A model generated the notes under the pieces. It did not search any database, was not told the DNA's origin, and worked only from the letters and a program-made list of their open reading frames with translations. Positions 63,963 through 64,000 of a stretch of DNA of 64,000 bases are shown in pieces. The stretch is from Flavobacteriaceae bacterium (GTDB lineage: Bacteria; Bacteroidota; Bacteroidia; Flavobacteriales; Flavobacteriaceae). The stretch is taken from contig JAGQYS010000011.1 in NCBI GenBank assembly GCA_020435965.1, forward strand, positions 43,888 to 107,887, in the 5' to 3' direction. Every line of letters begins with the position of its first letter. The first letter of the stretch is position 1. Both the position numbers and the translations under genes were made by a program.

Positions 63963-64000
63963 ATGTTTCAGCTAGGAAAAACAATAGTTTCAGAAGATAT
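63963..64000 (+). CDS. Start of a probable DUF3109 family gene (cut by window edge)
   Basis: An ATG at 63963 opens a frame reading MFQLGKTIVSED up to the window end. From memory this is the characteristic N-terminus of the DUF3109 family in Flavobacteriia, whose next residues carry a cysteine cluster. Only 12 codons are visible, so the call rests on that recognition. Confidence 0.6.
   Translation, partial: MFQLGKTIVSED

Overview
The window reads as ordinary chromosome of a low-GC aerobic member of the Bacteroidota, most likely a marine or environmental Flavobacteriaceae. The signs are three secreted proteins with type IX secretion (T9SS) C-terminal sorting domains, GLPGLI and DUF5916 proteins, a TonB-dependent receptor with a carboxypeptidase-like N-terminal domain, promoters of the Bacteroidota form TTG-N19-TAnnTTTG, few Shine-Dalgarno sequences and many TAATG stop/start overlaps. 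No phage, IS element, rRNA or CRISPR array is visible. One tRNA (Asn, GTT) is present.

Layout. 1-6.2 kb: two tandem GLPGLI proteins with an outer-membrane receptor, then the two subunits of a 3-oxoacid CoA-transferase and a small lipoprotein. 6.2-8.2 kb: a 351-base gene-free stretch and an orphan double-domain peptide ABC ATPase. 8.4-12.6 kb: a large modular T9SS subtilase. 12.7-24.2 kb: eleven minus-strand genes close enough for one or two transcripts, starting with hemA, a fused hemC-hemD, hemE, a CysZ/EI24-like membrane protein, hemF and hemB, and continuing with serine hydrolases, a CBS-domain membrane protein, ogt and an exonuclease. 24.4-30 kb, divergent: an AraC-type regulator, hemH, an Asp-box repeat protein and hemJ. 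Every tetrapyrrole step from glutamyl-tRNA to protoheme except HemL is therefore encoded here, with O2-dependent HemF and HemJ. 30-39 kb: a histidine kinase, an enoyl-CoA hydratase, a VWA/TonB-plug/TPR protein, a PA0069-type radical SAM protein, then GNAT, HD, PlsC and bacilliredoxin genes. 39.3-42 kb: a DjlA-like co-chaperone followed by a type II restriction endonuclease, convergent with its cytosine methyltransferase, which carries an N-terminal helix-turn-helix.

42.1-48.5 kb holds the most unusual locus, two convergent metal-uptake operons. The plus-strand operon encodes a DtxR/MntR regulator, a membrane-anchored DtxR-FeoA fusion, and FeoB split inside its helical domain into a GTPase protein and a permease with a changed gate motif. 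An 18-base DtxR-type palindrome lies upstream. The minus-strand operon is a classical feoA-feoB-small Cys-rich membrane protein set. I infer that the two transport different metals or work under different conditions (for example Mn versus Fe).

48.5-64 kb: SCO copper chaperone, T9SS M1 peptidase, RseP protease, tRNA-Asn, a T9SS cargo protein of unknown function, a serine hydrolase, a DUF5916 barrel, DsbD, dCMP deaminase with CtpA protease, and a MarC / small membrane protein / FAD-only oxidoreductase operon. The window ends in the first 12 codons of a probable DUF3109 gene. Several intergenic gaps hold diverged interspersed inverted-repeat elements, and several convergent gene ends have clear hairpin terminators.
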